Below, piece by piece: positions 26,760-38,102 of a stretch of DNA of 64,000 nucleotides. This stretch comes from Populus alba (lineage: Eukaryota > Streptophyta > Magnoliopsida > Malpighiales > Salicaceae), in assembly GCF_005239225.2 (NCBI RefSeq), contig NC_133290.1, positions 11,044,204-11,108,203 of the forward strand, written 5' to 3'. The notes beneath the pieces are model-generated. The model saw nothing but the letters and a program-made list of their open reading frames with translations, was not told the DNA's origin and searched no databases. Within the stretch, counting starts at the first letter, position 1; each line of letters opens with the position of its first letter. Both the position numbers and the translations under genes were made by a program.

Positions 26760-27400
26760 ATCTCATTACTAATAAAGGCATCGAGAATATGAAACTATCA
26801 ACATTTGTTTACTTTATTTTGCTGCTTACACGCACAAGTTTGTTTTGCTCATCTTGTAAAGTTGGTTTTGTGATGGGTTTTTTACTAGTGAATGTTATAA
26901 AAACATACTCATGATAGCTTTTTTCTTTTAGTCGACGCGAACAATGGTGTTTAGGGCTTCTAATTAGGTCAATCAATTATTCTTTTAAGGATTTATTACT
27001 CAAACTATTAGTAATTACTTGTTGACAATATTAGTATTGGTATTGATAGTAACATTAATATTTAGAATATTAATGTTGGTACTAGTAATAATACTAATAA
27101 TTCTCTAGATGATAATGATCTTGATGAATGTTTTAGAAATAACAAGGATTGGAGGCAATAATGTTGGTTTTAGTTTACATGACACGCCAATAATGTTAAT
27201 GAAATTTTATAGATATAATTGTATTGTTAGGGATTTTTAAGTTAAATTATATATGAATCTTTATTTGAACTATATATTTTAAGGTGCTATAACTTTTGTA
27301 TTGTTTATTTAACTTTTGTCTTAATTGTATTATATTATTATTTATTACTCGACTGAAATTATCTGTATAATTAGTTTTTTTTTTTTTTTTTACTTATGTT
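26760..27400. other. AT-rich intergenic, nothing recognised
   Basis: No gene or defined repeat is seen. A patch around 27,000-27,130 repeats short AATATTAGTATTGGTA-like phrases, without a fixed period. Confidence 0.5.
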
Positions 27401-27424
27401 TAATAATTTTGATGAAGTCTTATT

Positions 27425-27960
27425 TTTTAGGATTTAATGTTAATATTTTTTGAAAATAATTGACAAGTCTCCTTCTTTAAAGGGAACAATGTTAAATTTC
27501 TCAAATCGAATATGGGCTCAATGCTTGTTTTTAACAATTTAAACAATTTTTTTTTATAGAATTTAACATTAATATTTATAAAATAATTGGCGAGTCTCAT
27601 TCTTTAAAGTGATCGATTTCAAAATCCTCGAATCAAATATAGACCCAACACTTATTTTTAACAATTTCAATGAAATCTTTTTTAGGATTTAAAGTCAATA
27701 TTTTTTAAATAAGTGACAAGTCTCGTTCTTTAAATGTGTTGATGCCAAAATTACCTCAAATCAATGAAAACTTCTATTTTTAAAGATTAATGTCAAAGTT
27801 TTCTTTGAAATTTTCAAATGGGTGAAATCTCCTATTATTAGGAATTAATGTTAATTTTTTCATTAAAAATCATATTTTGATGAGTCTTTTATTTTTAGGA
27901 TTCGACATCATTTTTCAATGAATCTTTTATTTTTAGAGATCAATATCAACATTCAAAATA
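27425..27960. repeat. Degenerate tandem array, period about 127 bp
   Basis: Units begin at about 27,431, 27,559 and 27,686 (spacings 128 and 127 bp). Each carries a GATTTAATGTTAATATTTTT-like start, then AATTGACAAGTCTC and TTCTTTAAA, then CAAATCGAATATGG or a variant. Shorter decayed units follow near 27,785, 27,841 and 27,899. Confidence 0.65.
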
Positions 27961-29375
27961 AATCGCGAATAAACTTTGAATGTTACAACATAGAATAATT
28001 TAGAAAAACACAAATCCTAGTAACCTTTCATATGAAAAAATGCGGTAAGGATTATATTTATTTTTCTTCAAACATAACTAACTAAGTTCCTAAATCTCTA
28101 GAATTAATGTCAATTTTAAAACTTCTAGTTTTATTTAATTACCACTAGTTATTTTATTTTTCTCTTCATATAATTTTTAAATGTCGCATCACATGTGATA
28201 ACTTTTTTTTTTTTATTATTATTATTATTATGCATTGTACCATAAATTAAAAGAGACAGGTATTTCATTATAGCACGTGGATTATTGTGGATTGTATTGT
28301 TTTCTTTCAATGTAATCTTTAAAAGTTTAGTTTATTCCTTAATTTTTTCTGTAAAAGTTCAATTTGAGCTATATATTTTTTTATTTTTTCACTTTTGGTT
28401 TTATAGTTTCAAATATTTATGTTTCATTATTAAAATTTTATTTTCCTCATGTTTTAATTTTTAGATGTTAATAGAGAATATAGTAATTGAAAAAAGAAAA
28501 AAAAAGATTTTATTCGATCACATTTCAACTACAAAAAATATTAATTTTTGTATTAATTAGTTTTTTTTAAAAAAAGAAAATTCAATGGAGGTGTATATTG
28601 ATCCTTTCAAGCACAAATATGCTTGAACTTTTTGCTAAATATCCCTTAACATATTTTCCTTTTTCTTTTTAAATTTTGAAATAAAATTCTCTTTAAATGA
28701 ATTTATTAAAATAATATTTTAGTAGCTATCCAATCATGCCATTATTTTTAAAAATATTATTTTTATGATAATAATAGTAATTACTTTATGAATAATTATG
28801 TATTAACCTAAAATGAATTTTTTAAAGAATACAGCGCATTAATATTGAATTATAATAAAATATCTATTCATTTTTTTATTTTAAATTTTTAAAATGTTTT
28901 TCTTATATTTAATCTGCTAATATTTTTTATATAAACATGTAAAAATGATGAATTCATAGTTATTTTTTTTTATTTTTAATTAAAACTTGCTTCCACTATC
29001 ATAACAAGTTTTTATTTAAAAGACAATGCTTCTCATTAAAAAAGCCATGTTTTTGTTAAGAAAGAAGCTGAATAAAGAAATGAAATTTCTAATAAAAAAT
29101 ATACATTTATTTCTTTTTTAATTTAGATTATTAGAGTATTTTTTGTGAATATTGTTTTTTCTGATTACATTTACTTTTTATTCAATAAACAATGATGCTA
29201 ACAAATGAATAAAAAAAAGACAATTTTGACAAAAAAAAACAAATAAATTTCTCAACAATTCTACTCATTATCCTGTATAGCAATATCTATTATTATTATA
29301 ATATAATTGAATAAAAATATATTTCATAAGTGCCTTGCAGCTGGGCGGGTAATATAGCCGGTGATATGCTACTCA
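27961..29375. other. AT-rich intergenic, nothing recognised
   Basis: No gene is supportable; there are long A/T runs throughout. The stretch ends at the TCA target duplication of the Harbinger element (29,373-29,375). Confidence 0.5.
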
Positions 29376-29379
29376 GGGT

Positions 29380-29605
29380 GTGTTTGGTATTGTGGTAGCT
29401 TTTGTGGTTGCGGTTTGTAAAAAGTAGTTTCTTAAAAAGTACTTTTTGTGAGGTTGATTTTAAAAAAAATTGGTGTTTGGTTAAAACTGTGGTTGAAGTT
29501 GTGGTTTTAAAAAAAGCAGTTTTTGGTGTTTGGTTACAAAACTGTGGTTCAACAATTGTGGTGGAAAAAAAGCAATTTTGTGTTTGGTAAAAACTGTGGT
29601 TCAAA
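29380..29605. repeat. Subterminal repeats of the Harbinger left end
   Basis: GTGTTTGG occurs at 29,380 (in the terminal repeat), 29,473, 29,526 and 29,580. The last three are spaced 53-54 bp apart and each is followed by AAAACTGTGGTT. The right subterminal region (37,529-37,560) has AAACTGTGGTT and an inverted copy, AACCAAAC. Arrays like this are commonly transposase-binding sites in related elements; binding here is inference. Confidence 0.7.
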
Positions 29606-29807
29606 AAAAAAATTAATTTTATTATGGTTTGTGTTTTATATTTGATTGGAATTAAATATTTGATTGGAATTAATTAAAAGGATTTTGATTGGAATTAATT
29701 AAAAGGACATATATATATAGACACATATATATAATTCCAAAACATAGGTGTTTTGTAATTATGATTACATAACAAAATGAAAAATCGTTATACATTAATT
29801 TACTCTT

Positions 29808-31411
29808 TTATTGTTCCATCAAACTATTTGCAATTCCATCGCGTACAAAATCCATACGTGAAGGCCTCTGTGAGCCTTGAACGGCCGAAGCCTGAACAGT
29901 ATCAGGCAAAAAGTCATCTGGAATCAAATTGGGGTTGCGATCATACTCCGAAAAAACTGCATCATCTTGCGATCTCCTTCTAATATAATTATGTAGTGCC
30001 ATTGATGCAACTACAATCTCAACTTGTGTTTTGTATGGATAAGCAGGCATGTTTTGCAAAATTTTCCACCTCTGTTTCCATACCCCAAAAGAACGTTCGA
30101 TCACGTTACGTAGTGACGAGTGTGCACGATTAAACACTTCTTTCCGACCACTTGGTTGTCCACGACGTCTAAATTCTTGGAAGTGATACCTCTCGCCTTT
30201 GTAGGGACCCAAATATCCATACTCGTTTGGATATCCAGCATCAACCAAATAGTATTTTCCTGAAAAAAATAACATTGTAATTTTAAACAAAACTTAAAAA
30301 AATAATTATATTCCTTCAATTACCCAATCTTCAATTTAGTCAAAATCACAACCTTCTGGAGGTTTTTGGAAAGTTGATATTGCTATTGTCAATAGCCTCC
30401 AAAAAAATACGAGTATCGTGTGCACTGCCTTCCCATCCTGCCCACACGAACATGAATTGCATGTCGAAACTACAAGCGGCCATTACATTTTGTGTTGGTA
30501 CACCTTTTCTTCCAATAAATGGAATTTGATTTGCAGCTGGTACGCAGGCACGAACATGTGTTCCATCAATTGCACCGACACAATTCTACATGCCACAAAA
30601 ACATTTATAGTACTTATATAAACTTTTATAATATATTTCATACTCCTCTGAACAACTTAATTAAACTACTTAATTATATATATAAAAAAATTAATCTTAC
30701 CTTGAAATGTGGCATAAATCTTGGATTCATAGCAATTTCTCTTGGTGTGCACGTAAATTGTGGATCTACTGGTTTTATGATTTCCACAGCAAACAAACGT
30801 AATGATTTAAGCACTTCTTTAAAACATCGACTAACAGTTTCACCTGAATGTTGGAATCTTTCCTGCACTTGTCTATTTGACGCCCCAACTGCTATTGTAA
30901 ATAGAAACATTGCTACCTTTTCAATAACGCTCATTCTTCTTGACGGTTTTAAGCCATAGCACGTTTCCAAGTCGGTGCACAAACTCAAAAAAGTGGTTGC
31001 GTCCATCCTGAACATGTTAACACTTCGTTTCCAATGCCCTTTTAAAACATCTGTCAACCAACGCATCCCTGTGTTATATGAAACCATACATGGTTCTTTA
31101 AACATATAATTATAATAATAATAATTTATAGCTCCAGCTACGCAAATAATTAATTTTTTCCTATCAAGATGCCTCCTTATAATAAATGCATCGTCACCAT
31201 CACTGTCACTGCCACTGCCACTGCCACTGCCACTGCCACTGCCACTACTATCGTCGGAATCGTTTCCATTACTGTCATCTCCAGCACCATCAACTGAGGC
31301 ACCACTACCTTCACAAGGATAATTAATTTGATCTACAATGCGGTTCATTATAGTATCATAATTACAATCGAAATCTTCATTCAATATGTCATTAAATCGT
31401 GGATCAGCCAT
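29808..31411 (-). CDS. Harbinger DDE transposase (DDE_Tnp_4), one frameshift
   Basis: Three exons are seen: 31411-30701 (237 codons), 30585-30353 and 30259-29808. The N-terminal part has a Gly/Ser/Asp-rich low-complexity stretch (about residues 50-72), then a helix-turn-helix-like region (RMSVIEKVAMFLFTIAVGAS...ERFQHSGETVSRCF). The DDE catalytic residues are readable: first Asp in GAIDGTHV (exon 2), second Asp in LVDAGYP and Glu in NVIERSFGVWK (exon 3). The enzyme would cut and paste the element at its inverted ends. With the best donor (30,353) and acceptor (30,259), exon 2 is one base too long for exon 3. A run of five As near 30,362-30,366 (four expected for FPKPPE) explains this. The copy is therefore probably non-functional, unless the base is a sequencing error or splicing differs. 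Confidence 0.85.
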
Positions 31412-31744
31412 AACTTCATTTACATGTAAAAAAGAAAAAAAATTATATGTTGTTAATAAAAAAAAAAATTAAATAATTAAATATCATTCAATAAAAAAAC
31501 TATCAAAAAGTTAGTTCAACATAAGTTTTTTCCATACCTGTAAAGCCAACAAAAAAGAAGTATTCTACTTGCTTGTATTTGGTGCAATTGAGAGGTTTTT
31601 TGAAGCTTGTTATGAAGAAAGCTATTTCATTGAAAAATATAATGCAAACATTCCTCTTTATATAGAAAATTTCAATGCTCTTTACGTCTATTTTACAATT
31701 TTTCATCTTTCAACATAAGTACATTCATTCACATGTATGCATGT

Positions 31745-31779
31745 GCTGTAAAAGTAGCATATAATGTTACTTTTACAGC
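31745..31779. repeat. Perfect 12-bp inverted repeat with 11-nt loop
   Basis: GCTGTAAAAGTA (31,745-31,756) pairs perfectly with TACTTTTACAGC (31,768-31,779). It sits between the two transposon genes, next to the 41-bp repeats. It might be a terminator-like hairpin or a protein-binding palindrome; no function is known. Confidence 0.8.
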
Positions 31780-31885
31780 TCATATATGTACACCATCCTG
31801 CAAAAAACAAAGTTCACAGCTCATATATGTACACTATCCTGCCAAAAACAGAGTTCACATCTCATATATGTACACCATCCTGCCA
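31776..31885. repeat. 41-bp tandem repeat, about 2.7 copies
   Basis: Copies begin CAGCTCATATATGTACACC at 31,776 and 31,817, and as CATCTCATATATGTACACC at 31,858, with an exact 41-bp period. Confidence 0.9.
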
Positions 31886-31887
31886 TT

Positions 31888-32384
31888 CATTTCCAATAAA
31901 AACTGAGTTCCACGTTTCTGAAGCAGTAGGACGACCAGCAACCAAGAAAAGTATGAAACAACATCAACATTTGTCCCATCACCTCACAGCAACAATGAAA
32001 AAAACACAAACAGTAACTGCAAAAGAGGTTGCTTTTTCAGACCTCACAAGTAGCTAAATTCCAGTAAATGAAAGAAACACAGCAGCATGTCATTTCCAAT
32101 AAAAACAGTGTTCCAAGTTTCTGAAGCAGTAGGATGACCAGCAACAAAGAAAAGTAAGAAACAACATCAACATTTGTCCCATCACCTCACGGTAACAATG
32201 AAAAAACACAAACAGTGACTGCAAAAGAGCTTGCTTTTTCAGACCTCACAAGTAGCTAAATTCTAGTAAATGAAAGAAACACAGCAGCATGTCATTTCCA
32301 ATAAAAACAGAGTTCCAAGTTTCTGAAGCAGTAGGATGACCAGCAACAAAGAAAAGTAAGAAACAACATCAAAGCAAAGCATCA
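31888..32384. repeat. 202-bp tandem repeat, about 2.4 copies
   Basis: Units start with CATTTCCAATAAAAAC at 31,888, 32,091 and 32,293 (periods 203 and 202 bp). The first two are full length at roughly 95 percent identity by eye. The third is cut off after about 80 bp at ACAACATCAA. The array lies between transposase and ORF1 within the Harbinger element. Confidence 0.92.
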
Positions 32385-33638
32385 GTACGAAAACACAGAA
32401 TAGTTAAGGCAACAAAAACATTGAATTTCAACTTGCACTGGAGCTATTCATAACAAACTTCAATTGAGGCATGATATCGTTACAGTACTGTGATTTCACC
32501 ACATAGCTTGAAAAATCAATCTGGGTAAATGATGTTTTGGAGTTTTGACATACAGATGAAACCAATTGAATTTCAGGCTGTGACAAAAAAACAGTATGCA
32601 TCCAATGATTCTAATTACACAAAACTTGTTCTGAATGGTGATTAATCAATGTAAGCAACTTTTCATTTGACCAATCAAACTCTTAGTTGTAGAATATGCC
32701 AAGGTTAAGTAAACAGCTGCAACAGAAGCTGATAATGTATGTAAAGCACAACAAAAAGGTGCTCGAATAGAAATATCTAGATCAAAAGTCGCACTTCAAA
32801 AATAAGTAATCAAGGCCATTCCATCTGTGTTGTTTCCCAGCCATATGAGTTCAAACCTACATGTTAAGAAAATATTTTAACCAACAAACATTTAAGATTT
32901 TATCAGTGACTTCCCCAGGGATGCATAAACTGAATCTTAAATGCAATTGCTTCCTAAATAAGCAAGCACATCATCATTTTCACTAAACTTGTATGAAACA
33001 GGAGGCCCTTGATTGGTAATATTTAACACCAAGTTAAAAATTCAGCACATGACATACATGAGCATCTAGCTAGCTACCTAATGGAAAAAAAAATACAGCC
33101 AAGGATGGAATGACCAGCAGCATGTCAATCTCACAGTAGCTAACCAATTGAAAAAATTACAGCTAAGGAAAGAAACACAGCAGCATGTAGTATTATTCCC
33201 AGCAGACCTCACGGCAGCAAATAAAAATATACAATTAACAAAACAGTTAAGGTAATTTTGAACAACCATTTCATGTAAATTAACAACCAATTCCATTAAA
33301 GGGTCAACCATTTAACATTAACCATTGAACATTGTAATTCGTAAATAAAATACAACATTACAACCACCAATTTCTCATACAAGTTTGTTTACTCCCGCAA
33401 AGCAGTTTAATAAATATAAAAGTACATAAATTACCGCAAACGCATATGCTCATATGCCTTAAAATCAAATGTGGAATAATACAATGCCTCGAACAAACTT
33501 CGGCAAATGGAAACTACTCTTTTAAAAACCGTCATCCCATAACTCTGCAACAAAAAAATAAACATGTATAAATATCGTAAGCACTTGAACATACTTTAAT
33601 TGATTAACATTTAAGCTACTTAAATCATACAATGTCAG

Positions 33639-34703
33639 CTAAGCACGTTTAGTTCGTGCATACATTCGCTGCAACCATCTCAACTTCTGTTGCTTATCGC
33701 CCATACTGGCCCACATTTCTCTTTTCCTTCTTGAAATGAGAAACTCCGTAGTGAAGTCGTGGAAGTCATCTTCAATTGAAACTCCAGGAATTGAGTGCAG
33801 CTCAGCTATCACCTCGGGGATGCTACAACCTTCGCGATCCAAATTAATCGACGTCGAATCACTCTTAGTCGACATACTCTCAAGAAGATGATTGCACCTT
33901 GTCATCAGCTGAACACCAATTCCAGATGTTTTCTTCTTTCTACATCGCACATCGGCATGATCTCGTCCTTTTCTTTTGCCGCTGCTTTTTGTATTGCTGC
34001 TGGTTGACATATTTATCTCTCCAACCATTCGAGCCATGTCAGTCTGGAAATCTGGATTGACATCTTCCTCCGAATCACCGCTGCCCTCTTCCAAACCATC
34101 ATCAACAATGTCGGCATTGCTTGTACCAGGATCAAGACCACTGCCGGCAGGTACACCTGATGAAGGAGCCCATGCAAACGCTCCAGTTGCGACAATGTTG
34201 GAATACATTCGGTCAAATTTATTCTTCAAAGATGGCTCAATACCGACATGTCTGAATTTTTTGGCTCCTCTAATTTCCTGCGTATAAATTAAATCAAGTA
34301 ATGAAGGATCAATACTAGTAAAATTTTAGGGATGGAATTTGACAATAATAAAAGAAATTGTTAGGATGACAAGGAATGTACCTGAATTTTTTGTTTTCCA
34401 CCACTCATCGCTAGCTGCAATTGTGCCTATTTCACTATTCCAGCCAACACCGGTTTCTGAAACCAGCTTATTCCATATCCTCCAATCCTTTTTGCATCCA
34501 TCCCATTTGTTTTTCAATTGTGTTTTAGTGAATGAATGCCCAGTTTGTTCTTTGAATGATGTTATAAGAAATTTCCACCCCGTTTTATCGAAATGAGTAT
34601 TAGGTCTCATTCCCATATCAATTGCCTTAATGCATATATCACAAAATATATGCAACATGTCTTTTGTCCAAGCAGCCTTATCAAAAGATTCAAGACCTTC
34701 CAT
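33639..34703 (-). CDS. Harbinger ORF1, Myb/SANT-like DNA-binding protein, one frameshift
   Basis: Two exons are seen: 34703-34382 and 34277-33639. Exon 1 holds a Myb/SANT-like domain (AAWTKDMLHIFCDICIKAI; GWKFLITSFKEQTG; LKNKWDGCKKDWRIWNKLV), the type found in plant L10-interacting MYB-like and Harbinger ORF1 proteins. Exon 2 begins EIRGAKKFRHVGIEPSL, as in relatives, then an acidic low-complexity region, a basic GKRKGRDHADVRCRKKK segment (probable nuclear signal) and a C-terminal helical part. ORF1 partners the transposase, aiding nuclear import and end binding in characterised Harbingers. At the exon 1 end six As (34,387-34,392) stand where five would keep frame with exon 2, so this copy is shifted by one base. 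The start at 34,703 is the Met closest to the domain; an in-frame Met 17 codons upstream exists. Confidence 0.8.
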
Positions 34704-37609
34704 GATATCTTTTAACACATTTAAAAAAATTTTGAAATCAATAAATGATATCAAATAAATAGTGGCACATACATAAACCGTGGACTATAACAATAATATA
34801 ACAGTAAATGTTCAGCACATACATGTATTTGAATGGGAATGTTCACGTTCATTTGTAATGAAATGTTAATTGCAACCCATTAATTTTTAACTGCTCAGAA
34901 AACTCAGTTTCAACCATGATAAAAAATTTGAATTATCAAGCAACACTTCATTGCCATCATGCTGTTATTTTGACAAAAACAGAGGGAAAAAAAAATAGAA
35001 CAGAATATATTTGCTAAAGTACATAAACAAAGAACAACAGACAAGCAGTATATAGAAGCAATTAAATTTTGCTAAATTCAAAACAATTGAGATCTGTAAA
35101 TCTAAAGTTCAGCATTACATGGGAAGTTTTGCGAAAAAGAAAGTATGATAAAAACTCATCTGCTGGCTAACGTAAAGGAATCAAGCAAACACACATAGAA
35201 TTACTTTTTTTCCCAGTTAATCAGACCACTCATGGGATTACAACAAATTATAAAAAAAGCTTGTAAAGAACTCTACAGTTTCAGATTCAACAATAATCAG
35301 CACTAATGCATCAGCCATGGATAACTGTTATTTTTTATGTTTCTCATCATGCACAAAACAGTAGACTTCAGAGCCATTTTTTAGCCTTCGAAGACAAAAA
35401 CATGTGTTTGTTTATGCAAAATTGCAAAGGTAAAATGGAGAGACCAACTAGTTCAACATGGCTTAAGAAATGACAAACTTGTCTATGTTGGCAAGCAAGC
35501 ATGTTTATCTGTGACTGAGAGCTAGTAAGTACACTGAAACAAAATACTTGACACAATGATAATATCTAAAGAAATCAAGATATGGTCAGGCGCAGATCCT
35601 TACATTTTTTATGATTCTGACCCAGCAATCTTTTTCAATGAACGCTTCTTTTTCAAACTATAGTTGCCTGAGACATGCCGGATAAATTGAAGCTGCAAAT
35701 ACCAAACAAGAAACTGTGAGCATCAAGTAATTCCAGCAAAAACACTTTGCAGTTCCTTTAGACTAGTAACAGAACTGGAAACTAATAGCTGTTATCATTT
35801 ACTGAATTTTATTCTTTGAGATTTCATAGACATCAGTTAGAGCTCTAGTAAACAAGCAAAGCATTGCTAACTCCCGACAGTACGAAGACCAGATACTGCA
35901 GGAACTTAGCCATTCTCATCTCAGTTTATAAAAGACCAGAATCACAAAATCCATTACATCTACACCTATCTTTATATATGCATCATGCACGCACTAAACC
36001 CATGAATGCAGCTGTTTTCATCTACAATGCAACGATCATCCCATCCAACAAACAAATTAAAAAAAACAAACCTATAGCAGCATAGGAAATACAAAAAAAC
36101 AGCTGAAAACAAAATCTTGAAAAACAAAATAACACTGTTATTTTTTATGTTTTCTCATCATGCTATAGAAAACAAAATCTTGAAAAACAAAAAAAAAAAC
36201 TAAAACCATTCAAGCCTCAGACCGTCCTACTTCATGCATTTCAACAGTTAGGCAGATCCATAGACATGCTTTCAAGGGAAAATAGTATTGTCATCATTGG
36301 CTGCCAGCACAATAATAAAAAAAACCCATGAAAGCAAATCATAAGAACCGAAACCCAAATAAGAGGCAGAGCATTCAACAATTCAAAAGATTCATGAAGA
36401 TAGTATTGTCATCATCTGCCTCTCCAGATTGAAAAAAAACCATGAAGATAGTATTGTCATCATTGGCTGCCAGTAATTAAAAAAAAACCCATTGAAGCCG
36501 AGACTTGAAGACAAAGCCGAGAGCATCAGATCTTCCTATTCAAGAATCTAATCATAAGAACCCAAACCCAAATAAGAGTCTGAGCATTCAACAATTCAAA
36601 AGATTCATCATTTGCCTCTCCAGATTCAAAAAAAAAAAATTCAAGGAATTGTTAAAGCAATGCAAAAATCAGAAGAGGGGAAGATTAGAGGGGGTTTTTG
36701 GAGAAGGTGAACGGCGGTTTAGGGCTGAGTTTTTCAGAAAGCCATTACTGTGCCGTTTATAAAGATTTACAAAAAAAAAAATTGGAATCAAGCATGCAGC
36801 AGCACAAACATGAAATACTTCATCTAAAAAAACTGAAAATGAAGATGGAAATGAGGGAGGAACTTACCTCAGTCTCTGTCTTTTGCAAACCCAAAACGGT
36901 GTAGCAGCTGTGTTCTGCAAAATCAAAAACAATAGAAACCCGTTAGATTTTGAGACACACGTTAAACAAAAATTGACAAGGGGAACGCACATTAACCGGT
37001 ATCTCTTGGTTTTTTTTCTGCAATTGTAACAATGGAGGGACAATCGAGTGACGGTTTGTGTTTGATGGACAGAGGGGAAGAAGTGTTCTGGCGTTGGTTT
37101 TGGGGCAAAATAGAAACGGGGTTAGCAGGAGAAGAGAGAGGAGAAATAGTTTGGGGAAGGAAATTTGGGTTTAGCTCGTCAGATCTGCAACCGTTTTGGA
37201 GGTTGTTTACAGGGGAAAGTTTGGTGGTGAGAGAGAGGTAAGGAACTGAAGGTAAGGAACCGAAGTTTGGGGAAAGTTTTGGAGGTTTTTAGCTCGTCAG
37301 AACATTGATCTGTGATGTGGGTTTGTAACCGTTGGAAAATGGTTTGCAAATTGATGAGGGACAAGCAAATTGATGAGGGACGACAGAGAGAAGTTGGGAA
37401 GTAATTGCAAAAGCAAATGTAAATTGTCGGTGATGAGAGAGAGTACAGACGCATGAAAAGCAAATTCATTCTGCTTTTCACTTTTTTCAATTGAAACGTG
37501 ATTTTTAATGGGACCCACGTCAAATTAAACTGTGGTTTGTGATTAACCAAACGGGTGTTTTACTGCTTTTTAACCAACCACAACCGTATAAGCATTGCCA
37601 AACACCATC
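34704..37609. other. Harbinger 5' non-coding region and right end
   Basis: No gene is supportable. Imperfect repeats around GATAGTATTGTCATCAT(TGGCTGCCAG) recur at about 36,280, 36,398 and 36,448. CTCTCCAGATT(C/G)AAAAAAA recurs near 36,420 and 36,615. The last 80 bp contain GTGTTT- and TGTGGTT-type motifs that mirror the left end. Confidence 0.6.
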
Positions 37610-37618
37610 TCAAACTTA

Positions 37619-37834
37619 GAGAGTGTTTGGCATTGCGTTTGTAACTGCGTTTCGTTAAATTTTGAAATTTTTTTTTTTTTTTTGCTAAAATTGAGTTCGG
37701 TTTGTACTTTTTGGATCGTTTTGATGTGCTGATGTCAAAAATGATTTTTAAAAAATAAAAAAACATCATTGGCATGCTTTTCGGCATGAAAAGCTATTTG
37801 AAAAGCAACCGCTACCACACTACCAAACACGCTC
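37619..37834. mobile_element. 216-bp Harbinger-type MITE with TTA target duplication
   Basis: The left end is GAGAGTGTTTGGCATTGCG and the right end, reverse-complemented, is GAGCGTGTTTGGTAGTGTG, flanked on both sides by TTA (37,616-37,618 and 37,835-37,837). There is no coding capacity. The body has the phrases TTTGATGTGCTGATGTCAAAA and GCATGCTTTTCGGCATG. TGTTTGGTAxTGTGGTAGC is shared with the left terminus of the 8.2-kb Harbinger element, so that element or a relative plausibly mobilised it. Confidence 0.85.
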
Positions 37835-38102
37835 TTAGCCACCTGTTTTCCCATTTTTTTCACCACATTTGCCCGGCGTTGTCCGTACGCCATCCTTTAA
37901 AACAGTGATTTGTTAAAACCCAAAAATTGAAAGAAAACCCTATCTGTCTCCCCGCGTCAATTCCACGCTTTTGAAAAAACCATACCAAGATACCCTCTCT
38001 GTTTCCTTCTATCTCTAAAATTTGAATCCGGATCCATCGATTTCGATCCGTTAAATTAAAAAAACTTCATTTTTCTCTCTCTAGAAAATCAATCCATCAG
38101 TA

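Larger units (their letters stand above)
31412..33638. other. Non-coding spacer between the two Harbinger genes
   Basis: No gene is supportable. The spacer contains the 41-bp and 202-bp tandem repeats and the inverted repeat listed separately. A degenerate relative of the 202-bp unit (CAGCAGCATGT, CAGACCTCACGGCAGC) is recognisable near 33,110-33,230. Confidence 0.7.
29376..37609 (-). mobile_element. PIF/Harbinger DNA transposon, near-complete (8.2 kb)
   Basis: The left end is GGGTGTGTTTGG and the right end, reverse-complemented, is GATGGTGTTTGG. Both are flanked by the trinucleotide TCA (29,373-29,375 and 37,610-37,612), a 3-bp target duplication. That length is typical of the superfamily, although TTA/TAA is the common sequence. 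The element carries the two genes expected of Harbinger, both on the minus strand: a Myb/SANT-like ORF1 (33,639-34,703) and a DDE transposase (29,808-31,411). Subterminal GTGTTTGGT...ACTGTGGTT repeats occur inside the left end. Internal tandem repeats lie between the genes. Each gene has one apparent single-base insertion. At 8.2 kb it is long for the superfamily, mainly because of non-coding DNA. Confidence 0.85.

Noticed and set aside
31888..32384. Regularly repeated sequence, considered as a CRISPR-like array
   Set aside because: The 202-bp units are contiguous tandem copies with no spacers, in a plant transposon.
33096..33119. CAGCCAAGGATG matches the first 12 bases of miR169
   Set aside because: The match stops after 12 bases, and no complementary arm for a precursor hairpin is seen nearby. 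It lies in transposon spacer DNA.
36505..37241. Several open frames of 60-85 codons (+) in the right part of the Harbinger element
   Set aside because: They have no domain, are antisense to or outside the element's genes, and lie in low-complexity sequence.
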